From Brassica napus (taxonomy: Eukaryota; Streptophyta; Magnoliopsida; Brassicales; Brassicaceae), in assembly GCF_020379485.1 (NCBI RefSeq), contig NC_063436.1, forward strand, positions 24,054,423 through 24,118,422: a stretch of DNA of 64,000 bases, written 5' to 3'. The notes beneath the pieces are model-generated. The model saw only the letters and a list, made by a program, of their open reading frames with translations, did not search any database and had not been told where the DNA came from. Both the position numbers and the translations under genes were made by a program. This document shows positions 1 to 12,581 of the stretch, piece after piece. Each line of letters starts with the position of its first letter. Position 1 is the first letter of the stretch.

Positions 1-1132
1 CCCTCTCAAGAGCATAAGCATAGTTTGGAATCTTTTGAAGGTCTTCTCGCCGGTCCCTTGAAACATACCCAAGGACGCACTTCCAAACTTAAGGGTTTCA
101 TTATTTTGATAGTTTCATGAACTATAGTGGACACACCCGAAGTCATTACAATATGTTCGATTTAAAAATTGAATATGATAGAATAAGTTATGATTGTACA
201 GATACACAAAAGCCAAGTGTACACGAGGTAATAATTGCAGACTTGCTGTATAATGTGAAAGTATTGAACATTTTGGTGAAAAAATAGTCCTCAGTCGAAT
301 ACATGGCTTTGCGAAGGCCCATTTCATTATCGACTCCACAAAATCTAATGGTCACGTTTAGAAGAAATCGATTACCCTGAAAATGCTAGTTGCCCAACAT
401 GTTTTTCTGTGTTAAACAAACAAAATAGCATGATCATTTGGATCATTACTCTTTTACTACTTACTTATGTCATAACAATATATTCAATGATTCATACGGT
501 TAAATGGATCATAAATCTATCATTCGGTGAAGTAGAGTTTTAGAAATTAGTGTTGTTGTAGAATATGTACTCAGCCATTTTCCAAAGGTTAAAAGATTGG
601 ATATTACTTGAAAAGTTTACCTTCAAGGACATATTTTGTGTTTCCAATTACCAATTTAGACACTTTGGGTTTGGAAGACACTTTCCCAAGTCACTTTGTC
701 CAATTTGTCCTTGAACTAGATATCAACGTGTTTGAATAAATAATGAATTATAAAAACATTAATTTTTTATATATTTTGCATCGATAACTCAAAATCTCCA
801 GATCCCCTTTCTCTTAACCTAATCCTAAAAACAATCTTTCATATTCATCTATCATCTTGGATAAGTACAATTGAACCAAAGCACCGTTGTCTTCTCTGTC
901 ACTTTCTGAGAGAGTCGTGTTCACCGCCGTGTTCTTTCGTGATAAAAGATATCAACTTTGCCATGGATATGGATGATGACGGATCTCTGTGATGGAGATG
1001 GACACTGATGAAGCTCTGCACCACCTCTGTCATCGCTTCAGTGGCGCGTACGAGAAGCGAGATTCTGAGAAGAATCGAAAAAGGACACGACAAGGATTTA
1101 CGTCGTTGACGCCGCAGTTTCAGTGGCGAGTG
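1..1132. other. Spacer, no supported gene
   Basis: AT-rich sequence. The first 120 bases are open in frame 1 on the plus strand (39 codons, stop at 118-120), including the string SFEGLLAGPLKHTQGR, so the window may begin in the last exon of a gene or a transposon fragment. I do not recognise it and the open stretch is too short to call. Bases about 860-1130 are more GC-rich and run directly into the tandem repeat that follows. Confidence 0.3.
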
Positions 1133-1968
1133 TCTTGGGAGAGGGAGGAAGAAGCTGGAGGAGAAGTAGGGAAGACGATGGTGAGCAGGTCCGACCTTCA
1201 ATGTGGAGAGGACGACGACATCGAGCTCTCGTGATGCAGACAGAGGATGTGTGGATGTGGACGAAAGTTGTATGGATGTGGTCATTGTGGACATGAGACT
1301 TGGAATCAAGTGCGAAGTGGTCAGATAAGAGGTGGTCAGATGAGATATGGATAACAGTGAAGATTCCACATGTGTCTTCTATGCTCTGGTTATTTACGAG
1401 ATTCATATGTCTTGGGAGAGGGAGGAAGAAGCTGGACGAGAGGTAGGGACAACGATGGTGAGCAGGTCCGATCTCCAATGTGGAGAGGACGACGACATCG
1501 AGCTCTCGTGATGCAGACAGAGGATGTGTGGATGTGATCGGTGTGGACGGCAGCTGTATGGATGTGGTCATTGTGGACATGAGACTTGGAATCAAGTGCG
1601 AAGTGGCTAGATAAGAGGTGGTCAAATGAGATATGGATAACAGTGAAGATTCCACATGTATCTTCCATGCTCTGGTTATTTACAAGATTTATATGTTTTG
1701 GGAGAGGGAGGAAGAAGCTGGACGAGAGGTAGGGACAACGATGGTGAGCAGGTCCGAGTTTTGGTGTGGAGAGGACAACATTACATCGAGCTCTCGTAAT
1801 GTGGACAAAGGATGTGTGGGTGTGATTGGTGTGGACGACAGTTATGTGGATGTGGTCGTTGTGGTCATGAGACTTGGGGTCAAGTGCGAAATGGTCAGAT
1901 GAGATATGGATAACAGTAAAGATCCTATATGTGTTTTTTATACTCTGGTAAATAACGAGATTCATATA
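1133..1968. repeat. Three-copy tandem repeat, unit about 280 bp
   Basis: Three head-to-tail copies begin near 1133, 1410 and 1696, each opening with a TTGGGAGAGGGAGGAAGAAGC-like block. Each then carries a GATGGTGAGCAGGTCCGA block, a GTGTGGATGTG-rich middle and a GAGATATGGATAACAGT end. The copies differ by scattered substitutions and small indels, so the duplication is not very recent. Reading frames of 150-215 codons on the minus strand come only from the repeat and share repeated peptide blocks; I do not regard them as a gene. Confidence 0.85.
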
Positions 1969-2808
1969 AGATGATAGTTTCTGCATTTTGCAAACGTTGA
2001 TGTTTCTTTCTGTAGTGTACAAATATATTTTCCTCATATACTTTTTGTTTAGAAACCAGAAGAAAGATCTATCAGATAAATGTTAAAACTCTTAAACTAA
2101 ATTAACAAAACTTCAAACCCAGAACTTCACAACCACCATTAAATCTTTTTTTTCGAAACGGAACCGATGGCCAAATTAACACAATTCACATAAATCTATA
2201 TACCAACCTTTTTAATAATAAATGTTGCATTTATTGCAACCACACGAAAATTTAGTTAGCTTTGCTGTTGGTTTCTTGAAAAGAACATTTTTCTACTTAC
2301 ACAAAACCAAGGGCATTTATGTCCTGAAAAAACACCTGTCTACACAAAGTGTGCCAAACAAACAATGTGTCTTTAAGAGAAAAGAAAATTCATAATGTGT
2401 CTTTATATGTAAGTCTCTCATATTACTTAAATAGGGTTTGTACATTAATGATTGCTGAGAAAGGGATAAGATATGGATACCATTCTTTTTTTCTTTTTTT
2501 TTTGCATAGAGAAAAAACAACAGCATGTGAGAAGGGAGAGCTCCCTTTAACACCTCAAATATGGCTAAGTGTCCCCAACACAAATCTTATTCATAAATTC
2601 ACACATACCAACTCTTCAATAGAGCCCACTTTTGAGAACCAAAGATGCAATACTCAAAATAGGAACATTTCTATTAATATGTCTTATCACATTTTTGTGA
2701 GTTGTCAATGCGGCATCACCAACTTCAACAAAGATTAACTGTTTTTAATGCAAACAGACAATCGTGTTTAAAAGATACTGTACTGTAAATTACATTAATA
2801 ACTAAAAG
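1969..2808. other. Spacer, nothing recognised
   Basis: AT-rich sequence with short open frames only. No splice-compatible coding pattern, RNA gene or element terminus was seen. Confidence 0.4.
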
Positions 2809-2841
2809 TTTTTTTTTGGGGGGGGGGGGGGGGGGGGGGGG
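2809..2841. repeat. T9G24 homopolymer junction
   Basis: Nine T residues run directly into 24 consecutive G residues (2818-2841). A pure G tract this long is rare in plant DNA. It can form G-quadruplex structures and it is also a typical place for length errors in assembly. Confidence 0.9.
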
Positions 2842-4156
2842 TTGCAAGCATGTAAATTACAAATCATTGTAGTCTACATTTTCTTCTAGATAATCCAAGA
2901 GTTTTACACACTGAACTAACTCATTGCTGATTACAATTTCTTTTTGTGCTCTAGTCTAAACCTTATTACAATAGAATGATAAAAGTTTAAACACAAAAAC
3001 ATGGCAGACTCGATCAATCATATTCAGAAATTTAAGCTTTGCATAAAATATAGTTGGGTATGTGTACACATGAATGAATGTGTGCAAATTGGTGTCTATT
3101 TTGTATGTTACGGCAATATAGAAAAGACAAGATGTTGATTTTTTTTAAAAGGACCACCTTCAAAATATTGTTGTCTATGGAGTTTATTAAGCATATACAC
3201 ATGGAAATCTATATAGATATGTCATTCCCCACAAGTTATGTGACATTCTTTTCAATTCTCTGTTCTTTCCCTTTCGTCGCCGCTGCTCACATTAATTACC
3301 CCTTTCACCTTCATAGTTACCTAATCTTCTCTCAATAAACCAATCTAGTCAATCTAAGAAAAACTAAGAACATATTAGGTTTACACGTTCGTTTTGGTCG
3401 ATCTAGATTTGGAGATACATTTATTTAACTGCTCGCGGTCAATTTCTGTTTGTGTAAAGTATTTAATCCATGTCAAATTTGGGAAATAGACTATATAACT
3501 CATAAAGAAATATAAAAAAAGCCATCATATAAAATGACGAAACTGTTAATGGATTATGCCTCAGGCGATGATGTAGATGTATGCATGTGTTTGATTAAAA
3601 TACAAAAAGGGAAAAAGCAATTAGATTTTTGCTGAGGAAGCAATGCTAGTAGAAGTCAGCATCAAACACAGCTCTGTTCTCACATTGTTTCTACCTCCAA
3701 GTGCACACATGTAGTATACATATTGCCAAGATGATGCTAACGATCTCAGTATTATTGCCAATGAAAAATTAAAGTTGTCATAAGACAAAGGCAGATAAAG
3801 AAAAGAACCAAGGCACCTTACCAAAAGCCTTAAAAGGGTTGTTCTTCTTTCCTTCTTTTTAAATTTTGAATCTAAGATGAACCGAAGAACGTCCTCGTTA
3901 TACGTGCAAGTGTAGTAACACTACTTCGAATTAATATAAAGCATAGTTTCAATTTCATATGCTAAATTTACATTATTCTTCCAACGGTCGAAAAAGGTAA
4001 AGCATTTGGACCAATTTATTTATTTAAAGAAAAAAAAAACATTACAAAACCAAGAATAAAACTATATTTTGTCCTCTCATCTCTTCTTCTTGATCTAATC
4101 AGTCATCACAATCACTCACTCTCTCTAGAATTTTGAAGCTTTCTGTCTCATCATCA
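2842..4156. other. Spacer and upstream region of the CHUP1-like gene
   Basis: AT-rich with no recognised gene. The last 100 bases before 4157 are pyrimidine-rich (CTCATCTCTTCTTCTT and CACTCTCTCT blocks), which fits a plant 5' untranslated leader. Confidence 0.4.
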
Positions 4157-7100
4157 ATGGTGGCTGGTAAGGTCCGTGTAACCATGGGTTTTCACAAATC
4201 TCCTTCAAGCAAACCAAAAGACATGACTTCTCCTCCTCCACTTCCTCTTCCCCCTCAGCCTCCTCCGCTGCTTAAACCGACTTCCGGTTCTGCTGGTAAA
4301 CCGTCAAATCCCCCTTCTAATCAGAAAACCGGTTTCACCCGCTCCTTCGGCGTCTACTTCCCACGCGCTTCAGCTCAAGTACACAATTCTTCTTCTCGTT
4401 CCGACCAAACCAGCGTCATTTCCGACCTTCGTCGTCAAGTGGAGGAGCTTCGTGAGAGAGAAGCTCGGTTAAAGACGGAGGTTCTCGAGCTCAAGCTACT
4501 CAAGGAATCCGTCTCCGTTATCCCGCTACTCGAGTCGCAGATCGCGGAGAAGAGCGGCGAAGTCGAGGAGTCGAGGAAAGAGACGGCGAGATTAGCGGAG
4601 GAGAACGAGAGATTACGGCGAGAAGTCGAAAGGAGCGAGGAGCTGAGGAGAGAGAGCGAGAGGAGGGAGAAGGAGATGGAGGCGGAGACGGCGGAGCTGA
4701 GGAAACTTGTCTCGTCGCTGAGGGAGAGTGACGACCACGCGCTCTCGGTCTCTCAGAGGTTTCAGGGTTTAGTGGATGTGTCGGCCAAATCGAGTCTGAT
4801 CAGGAGTTTGAAACGGGTCGGGTCGATGAGAAACGTACCCGACCCACCCGACCCGGTTCCGAACCAAGAGGACATCAAGACCGTTACGTCCGGCGACATT
4901 TACCGAAAAGACGAGATCGAGGAGCTCCACGTGTCATCACTCTCCACCGTTAGATCTAGGGTTCCCAGAGTCCCTAAACCACCGCCTCGACGGTCATTTT
5001 CATCCGGCGATTCCACGGCGAACAGAGCTGATCCTCCGCCGCGGAGATCGAATCCACCTCCTCCTCCTCCACCGCCTCCACCGCAACATCCTCCGTCCGT
5101 TTCCAAAGCCCCTCCTCCGCCTCCACCACCGCCTCCACCACCGCCACCGCAACATCCTCCGTCCGTTTCCAAAGCTCCGCCTCCACCACCGCCGCCGCCG
5201 AAGAGTTTAAACATTGCCTCAGCGAAAGTAAGAAGAGTACCGGAAGTTGTGGAGTTTTACCACTCGTTGATGAGAAGAGACTTCACAAACTCGAGAAGAG
5301 ATTCCACCGGCGGTGGAAACGCCGCCGCAGAGGCGGTACTCGCTAGCTCAAACGCTAGAGATATGATCGGAGAAATCGAAAACCGATCGGTTTATCTACT
5401 CGCGGTAAAAATCCGGTTAACTCAACAAATTTCGGTTAAGCTTCTCTTTTTGTCTTGCGTCAGTGAGAATCAACCGGTTTGGTTTTAAACATTAAACCGG
5501 ACATTTGCAGATTAAAACCGACGTAGAAACGCAAGGAGACTTCATAAAGTTCTTGATCAAAGAAGTCGAAAACGCAGCGTTTTCAGACATAGAAGACGTG
5601 GTGCCTTTCGTGAAATGGCTCGACGACGAGCTCTCGTACCTGGTCGACGAGAGAGCAGTGTTGAAACACTTCGAATGGCCGGAGCAAAAGGCCGACGCTT
5701 TACGTGAAGCAGCGTTTTGTTACTTCGATCTGAAGAAACTCGTATCGGAAGCTTCTCGTTTCCGGGAAGATCCACGTCAGCCTTCTTGCTCTGCTCTCAA
5801 GAAAATGCAAGCTCTGTTCGAAAAGTATAAATAAAAATCCAATCTTTTTTTCACTTCGTGTTCAAATTTTAAGACAAGTAACTAAATTTACTTTGTGGGG
5901 TTTGAAGGTTAGAGCATGGTGTGTATAGTCTGTCGAGGATGAAGGAATCATCGGCGACAAAGTTCAAGACTTTCCAGATTCCGGTTGATTGGATGCTCGA
6001 AACCGGCATTACTAGTCAGGTCAGCAACATTAATCTTGGTTTAGCTTAATGGTTTGGTTAATTTAGTTTACTTGTGGTCATCATTACTTGGCTATTTTAT
6101 TACACATTGATTGGAGTGATGATGAATGAAGAAGACAATACTAGATAGAAACAACAATTCCACATGGCCCACATTTTCTGATAAAAGTCAATTGTTGCTT
6201 GGCACTGGCAGGAGATTGGTTTGAATTTGATACTGTCTTCACTCTATTATTGTGTGTTTGCTTGTTTACATGGTAATAACTATTATTGCACTACATGACA
6301 AATACATAAATGTGGAACAAATCTAACGTGAATGGAGTGTGTTACTTTAATGTATTTGGGGGTTTCCTCCTAGGTGCACGCCTGTGAATTTCAAGATCTT
6401 TCTCAATTGTATCTTCTTGTCTGCTTCCTTTGTTTGTTTTTTTGGCCTTTGGATGTTCATGAGCTTTATTATATCAATTTAATAGGAATAGATAGACAAA
6501 GCAGTAGAGAATGGAATCAGATTCTCTCATGACTTTTTTGTACCTTCACTTTCACTCTCTTAAGCTTTTAATGTTGCGTGTAGTGTGGATATTCTGCACT
6601 TAAAGTAGTTATGCCAAATAAAGACTTTGGAATAAGATAATGGAAGTTTGTATTGAGTGTGTAGCTTTTATATATGTGATTTTCAGTTTGTATTGAGTGT
6701 GTAGCGTTTATATATGTGATTTTCAGATTAAGCTGGCGTCTGTGAAACTAGCGATGAAGTATATGAAGAGAGTATCTGCAGAGCTTGAAGCCATTGGAGG
6801 CGGTGGACCGGAAGAGGAAGAGCTTATAGTTCAAGGCGTCAAATTCGCATTCCGTGTTCACCAGGTGAAGCAAAAGACATTTGATCATCTTCTGTTAATG
6901 TTACAAACTTACAACATTTTGTTTGTCCAGTCTCTTACAACTCTATCCTTTTTTTTGGTCCTTTTCGTGTTCAGTTCGCAGGAGGATTTGATGCAGAGAC
7001 AATGAGGGCATTTCAAGAGCTAAGAGATAAAGCGAGATCATGTCATATTCAATGTCAAAGCCAAACACATCAACATAAGCTCATGTTGAAGCAATCTTAG
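4157..7100 (+). CDS. CHUP1-like actin/chloroplast movement protein, 5 exons
   Basis: Five exons fit GT-AG rules and one continuous frame: 4157-5404, 5511-5824, 5908-6019, 6727-6864 and 6975-7100, giving 645 aa. The start MVAGKVRVTMGF is chosen because codons upstream (4133-4156) lack a further ATG. A coiled coil covers about residues 95-200 (E/R/K-rich heptads). Proline runs lie at about residues 298-350 and include a 22-codon unit duplicated in tandem (66-bp period near 5081 and 5147). The C-terminal half, with DVETQGDF, WLDDELSYLVDERAVLKHF and IKLASVKLAMKYMKRV, matches the conserved C-terminal part of CHUP1-family proteins. CHUP1 links chloroplasts or microtubules to actin; this short paralogue resembles At4g18570 by position and length (from memory), and its own function is not established by the sequence. 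No CHUP1-type N-terminal membrane anchor is evident. The last intron-3 acceptor is duplicated (see findings). Confidence 0.88.
6645..6724 (+). repeat. 40-bp tandem duplication covering a 3' splice site
   Basis: Two 40-bp copies (6645-6684 and 6685-6724), differing at one base, each contain the TATATATGTGATTTTC tract immediately followed by AG. The second AG (6725-6726) is the acceptor of exon 4 of the CHUP1-like gene; the first (6685-6686) is a duplicate acceptor 40 bp upstream. Confidence 0.9.
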
Positions 7101-7336
7101 CTTCATATATATATATATGCCACATCATTGTTATTTTCGTCATTTTCTCTATTAAATTTGTTTTTTTTTGTTCTCTTTAAAGACAGATAAATCATGTGAA
7201 TATACGGAAACGGACTCTTGCTGAAAACCATCTTATCATTTGTACTGATGATAAAAGAAAGCTTCACAAAAGTGTCAACGGTCCATAAAGCATGGGACAG
7301 AAATAAACATAAACTTGCAAGTTCGATTGCACCCTA

Positions 7337-8064
7337 CTAATTACACGACCAATCAAGCATATCACTGTCGGATCCTGCATCTTTTGAGAGTTCCATCTGA
7401 TAAAACAAAGACAGTAGTGTAAGAAGAAAATGTTTGTAATCAAATACATGCGAAAGTTCACGAGAAACAAAAATACATGCAAAAGTTCATGAGAAGCAAA
7501 GATACAGACCATTTGAATTGTTCATACCCTCTCTGTTTTAGAATTGGGAAAAGCTTCAACACTGTCCACAACCACGTATTCCTCATCACTCAGCATTGGT
7601 ACACCTGCCAAATTCATCAAACACATTAGACTGAATTGACGAAGAAGAACTACATATAAAGAACAAACTAGTTACCATCCGTTTCAGATAAACTTGCATT
7701 GCTCTCATTGCCTTTCTCCAAAGAGGAGGGTTCAACAGCCTTTAATGATGAATCATCGTCATCACTCTCTCCATGTATAAGAAAGTTGAGCTTATGAACA
7801 TGTACTAAGGCTATAATCATAAGAGTGAGTTAGTAATAGTATACGTACCATCGAAAGATGAATATCCAATGAACCCGTCGTTATAGAGAGCGTAGCTGTA
7901 GTAAACTGGCAGTTTCCTACGAGGTCGGATCAAATACGGTAAAGTAGTTCCTGCAAAATATCAATCAAGATGCGCAAATGTTTCGGATCAAAAACTCAGA
8001 ACATGAAACAGGAAGAAACAAAAGGAGAAAAGAAAAAGCCACGACGAGTGAGCTTATCCGACAT
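7337..8064 (-). CDS. Small conserved plant protein, 5 exons, function unknown
   Basis: On the minus strand an ATG at 8064 (MSDKLTRR) joins through GT-AG introns to exons encoding TTLPYLIRPRRKLPVYYSYA and ALYNDGFIGYSSFDG, an acidic ESDDDDSSLKAVEPSS block, GVPMLSDEEYVVVDSVEAFP, and MELSKDAGSDSDMLDWSCN before a TAG at 7337-7339. Phases agree across all joins and the product is about 118 aa. It is basic and aromatic at the N terminus and acidic at the C terminus, with no signal peptide or membrane segment. The position suggests the Arabidopsis small gene annotated, as I recall, as dual-specificity-phosphatase-related (At4g18593), but no phosphatase CX5R motif is present, so that label should not be taken as function. 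The exon-1 donor is ambiguous by one codon. Confidence 0.62.
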
Positions 8065-8469
8065 GTCATGGAGCTAATAGTGGTTCGATGTTTGCCATGT
8101 CCTGACCAGGAACCAAGCTACCTTGATTCAGAATGGTACGTGCGTTAGATTCTTTAAAAAAAATTCTTGGATAGCTAATGGTTACAATAAAAATCAATAC
8201 GAACATGGCATCTAATGTGTTTTTTTTTGTAAATCCAACAACGTTCAATAGTAAAACTATATTAAATTCAAACATATCTGTGTCTTTCTAATTTTAGGGG
8301 AAGAATCAAAGAGAGAAAAGAGAGGGAGTCAAAGTAATGACACATTTGGAAACTATAGGCTCTTATTAGAAGAAGTTACAAACCCTCATTATTGTTTTTT
8401 TCAAGAAAAAAATTAGTTAATTAAACAAATAAACGATTTTAATAAGCTAAAAATAACACATGGGTTGTG

Positions 8470-8480
8470 TTGTATAAAAC
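8470..8480 (+). promoter_or_regulatory. Probable TATA box of the Ole e 1-like gene
   Basis: TGTATAAAAC lies about 125 bp upstream of the ATG at 8602, and a CT- and A-rich leader follows. Spacing and composition fit a plant TATA box; no experimental start site is implied. Confidence 0.45.
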
Positions 8481-8601
8481 ATAACTCTGTGGCTCTTGTG
8501 ATTTAGTTGTCCTCTTCTCTAAAACATTTTCAACAAAGAAAACGATAATAAGAGAGAAGAGGTAGTAAAAAAGATCAGAATCTTTACCATTTTAAAAACA
8601 A

Positions 8602-9898
8602 ATGGCGACCAAAGCCATCTTCTTCTTTGTCTCGGCCGTGTGCCTGTCCTCTCTCGCCGGCGTTGCCAACGCTGACGCCGATGACTTTGACAGTTTCCAA
8701 ATCCAGGGTTCGGTTTACTGTGACACTTGCCGTGTCCAATTCGTTACCCGCCTCAGCCAATTCCTAGAAGGTATTTTATTAGTCGAAACCCAAATAAACA
8801 ATACTTGTTTTTTTTAATTATTTGACATTTCAAGAAAGTTTTTTTAAAAAAGTTATACTCATGTTTTCAAATTTTAGTCTAAAATTTCTTAATTTTTATG
8901 TGTATAATTATTTGAATTCTCTAAATTATTTGTATCTTGGTTGCAATATGTTTAAATAAATAATTGATATTTTTTCTTAGAAAAATAAAATTAGCTGTTT
9001 ATTGTTTAGTTGTATGTTTTCTTATTAAATATTACATATAAAGGAAAACATGCAAATTTGATATAAGAGCACCTCCATTGATCATTTGTAATAGGGGATC
9101 TCAAGAGTAAAAATTGAAAAATTACAGATAAAGCAAAAGAGAGAGGGAGATTTTTTTTTCTGACTCATTTGTAATAGGGGATCTCAAGAGTAAAAAATTG
9201 TAATAGAGAATCGGTTGATTGGAGAGATTTTTTCTGACTTTTTAGAACCTATTTCTCCATCTTTCTTCATCTAAGTGGTTAATTTTTTTTGTTAAATAAA
9301 AATATTTACTATCAGTTTTTAAAAACTTAGAAGAGTTCTAACCAATAAGGATGCTCTTACATTAGTGTTTTGATTAACTATTTTAAATTTAATAAATATA
9401 ATTAAATTTTGAAATTACAATTTACTCATAAAAATGCATTGAAAACATAGAAAATTTTATTTTGAAAAATATTATATTTCATAAACGGACTACTACTCCT
9501 CTTTCTTCTTTCTATAATTGGATTGTTTCGTTTTTGTTTTGGTGGTTGAAGGTGCGAAAGTGAAGCTAGAGTGCAGGAGTAGAACAAACGGAACTGTAAC
9601 GTTGACTAAAGAAGCCGTGACGGACAAATCAGGAAGCTACAAAATGGAAGTCACCGGTGACCACGAGGAGGAAGTCTGCGAGCTCGTGCTCCTCCACTCA
9701 CCGGACAGTGGTTGCAGTGACGTTAGCACAGAGGCTTACCTACGTAACGCCGCTAAGGTTAGTCTGACCGCGAACGACGGTATCGTCTCACACGAGACAC
9801 GTATCGTTAACCCCCTTGGTTTCATGGTTAAAACGCCGTTAGCTGATTGTCCCGCCGCATTTAAGGAGCTTGGAATCGTCCCTGACGTCATCTTCTGA
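8602..9898 (+). CDS. Secreted Ole e 1 (pollen allergen/extensin) domain protein
   Basis: Two exons, 8602-8770 and 9552-9898, join in phase 1 to give 171 aa. Residues 1-24 form a classic signal peptide (hydrophobic FFFVSAVCLSSLAGV, cleavage expected after ANA). The mature part has the GSVYCDTCR motif (Cys40, Cys43), GAKVKLECRSR, a KSGSYKMEV strand and later cysteines in CELVL, SGCSDV and ADCP, as in the Ole e 1-like fold. The family is extracellular and associated with cell wall and pollen; the exact role of this member is unknown. The closest Arabidopsis gene by position is probably At4g18596. The 781-bp intron contains a MITE. The short frame continuing from exon 1 past 8770 reads into the intron and is not real. 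Confidence 0.9.
9066..9357. mobile_element. MITE inside the Ole e 1-like gene intron
   Basis: The ends AGAGCACC and GGATGCTCT are imperfect terminal inverted repeats, flanked by TA on both sides. Inside, a block beginning CATTTGTAATAGGGGATCTC occurs twice. No coding capacity. It resembles the short non-autonomous elements with AGAGCATC ends that are common in Brassicaceae. Confidence 0.6.
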
Positions 9899-12581
9899 AT
9901 ATGATGACGACTTGTACCACTTCAAGATCGTTATTTAACTGTCATCTATTTTTGCTTTCTTGTATACAAAAAACGTAATTTGATCAAAATACAAAAATGC
10001 GGCAATTCTATATTTATTATATTTTTTCAAGCAGCAAATTAAATTATCATCATATACATAGTGTTAGTCTCTCTCATGAGGCTCTTGATCTGCGACTAAT
10101 GCAAATGATAATGTTTTGCTATAAGTACCCAACGGGTTCATTTTGCGTTTACTTCAGAACAACGTTTGAGTTTGCTTCGTTACTCGGACAGCTTTTTGGT
10201 TAATTAGGTGGCCAATCACGGACGGGTACCATAGCCAGTAGTTAGTATGGACTCATATTTGCTAGGTGAAGCAGAGTTTCCATGAAACCCAGCCATGAGT
10301 TATTTGTGACTTAAGCCAAAGACTTCGAATTATGTTGCAGTGCTCTGAAAGTGAGAGAGATCCATTAGAATGACTTAGCATGCTGCTTCGTTGTTGAGAG
10401 GTGGGGTTGAAACAACTAATGGAAGTTAGCTATTTGCATTAATATCTTTGAACTGATTTGCTCGATGATTCCTCTTGTACCAAGAACACTAGCTTGGTTG
10501 ATCTCGTTCGATATATGTTCGCGTACAGATTTTGGTTCAGCGTACGTTATGAATAAACGTGAATCAACTTTAGAGAAAGCAAAAAAGGATCAAAATGAAT
10601 TGAGGCAAATGCCTGTTTAAGGTTTCTTATTATTATGTTAATAATTAATTTTACAAACTTTTAGACCCTTCCTAAACTGAAAAAGCATTCAACCCAACGA
10701 ATATTGGACTTTTAGTAGTGCACAGAGATTTAAGACACATCCAAATGCAACACAACAAAAATTAGAGGTTTAGATGACGCAAGTACAAGGTTCAGCGTAC
10801 AGTAAAAAACTCTATAAATTAATAATGTTGTGCACGAGAATTTATTAAATTATAGAGTTATTAAATAAAAAAATTATTTTTGAGATTTTTATTTTTTTTA
10901 AATATTTCTAACATAGAAAATGAAAATAATATTTATTTTATGATATTATATATTAGTTAGATTTTATAGATAGAATTTTAACTATTTTTATTAGAGTATT
11001 GATATAGTTTATGTATGATGAATACATATATTTATATGTAATTCAATAAAACTAAAAGTAAAATTAGAGATGCAATTCATTTTGAAGAAAATAGACAACA
11101 AAAGAAACTTCATATGTTTACATAAAATTTATATGTATGGTAATTATTAATTAATTATTTTAATGTGACCATGTTTTTATATACAAGTTTTCTAAATATT
11201 ATTATCTTATTCTTTTATCGAATAGTGTTGGTCCAGCTTGGAACCATAAAAATTTATTAATTAATCTCCATTGATTTTAGAAAACTTAGGTTCAACAACA
11301 ACAAAAATAATCTCTTAGAAGTCGTTTTATTTTTATTTTGTGTAGAGAAACAACATAACAAAGAGATGGATTTTTTCCTCGATGATGAACAACAAAAACA
11401 TATATAATTGTAATTTGAGATTTTGAAATGTTGTAATATCATAACATGGAACGGTTAGAATATTTTTTTTTTAAATGTCTTGGCTCTACAAATTTGTTTT
11501 CTTTCTAATTTTTTATATTAGTATTTATGTATTTTCTCAAATTATTTTTGTTTAACCTGGAGCAATTTGACCTAGTTTCTTTACGATTATTAGTTTACAT
11601 ATTGTAGTAATTTGCATTTTTACATTATCAAACCCAACTTTAACTTTTTTGTTCCTAAAGACAAATCTTTGTTATTATATACACATAATAACAAAAAAAC
11701 TAGTCCTTTGCAGTGGAATCATATATATTTATTTCAATAGTCTTTCTAATTAACCTAAACAAAATTAAAATATTCAGTATCAACGACTCGCGGAATCATT
11801 TTGGAATTACTTTTAAATTAAATATTTAATCTAAAGACATTTCTCCTTTGTCAAAAAAAAAATCTAAAGACATTTCTTTGTTATTTTCTTGACAAGCTGT
11901 TTCCGCAGACATGTGTATGGATTTAAAATATTAACTTTGACTGGGCTTCTCGATCGATTGTGTTCTTTTTTTTGGTTAACATAAGGTAAGCATTTGGCAC
12001 TATACTAACGCAAACGGTCTTCACTTGTTTTCATGCTTTTAGCATCTAACAAAACTAGAAACCAGTATTGCTAGAAACACAAAAATTACAGTTGCCAAAT
12101 AATATCATAAATATGATCCCAGGTGAAAAAACATATGGACCAAGTCCCACGTGAATTATTTTAAATTTTTAAATTTTTGTCTTTTTGTATCCAGTGGATG
12201 TTTGTTGCTGTTAACAAAAGTATATCGAAAGATATATTGCCCCACACAAGATCTTCTCTTACAAAATCTTGTCCAACAATGCTTTTTAGGGTTTCTCCGT
12301 CGGCTTCCTCTTCTTCTGTCACCGGAATCTAATCTTTCACCGGCTGCCAGGTTCTTATTCCCGACAAATGGTACTAAATGTGTGTATCAAATTAATAATA
12401 TGCTTGTCTTTAATTATTATGTCTTCTCTTTTATTTCATTATTTTCATGCTTTTTAGGTATTTATGTCTTCGAAATTATTCAGTGAAATGCTTCTTGTCC
12501 GGGACCAAGCCATAGTTTTTTATCCCAACACCACATTTCTATTACTCATTTTCCAATTGAAGTGTCTATTATATGCATATA
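9899..12581. other. AT-rich spacer
   Basis: No gene with a credible start, frame and splice pattern. The segment 10800-11260 is extremely AT-rich and has CTCTATAAATTAATAATG-type sequence that recurs in plant repeats. The GC-richer patch 12280-12365 is open on the plus strand but too short to assign. In Arabidopsis a SCAR-family gene should lie about here; none is seen. Confidence 0.4.

Noticed and set aside
899..2037. Several minus-strand open frames of 150-215 codons
   Set aside because: They repeat the same peptide blocks because they lie on a tandem DNA repeat, and they lack domain similarity or gene structure.
4900..5214. Glycine-rich frames opposite the CHUP1-like gene
   Set aside because: Antisense shadows of the polyproline codons.
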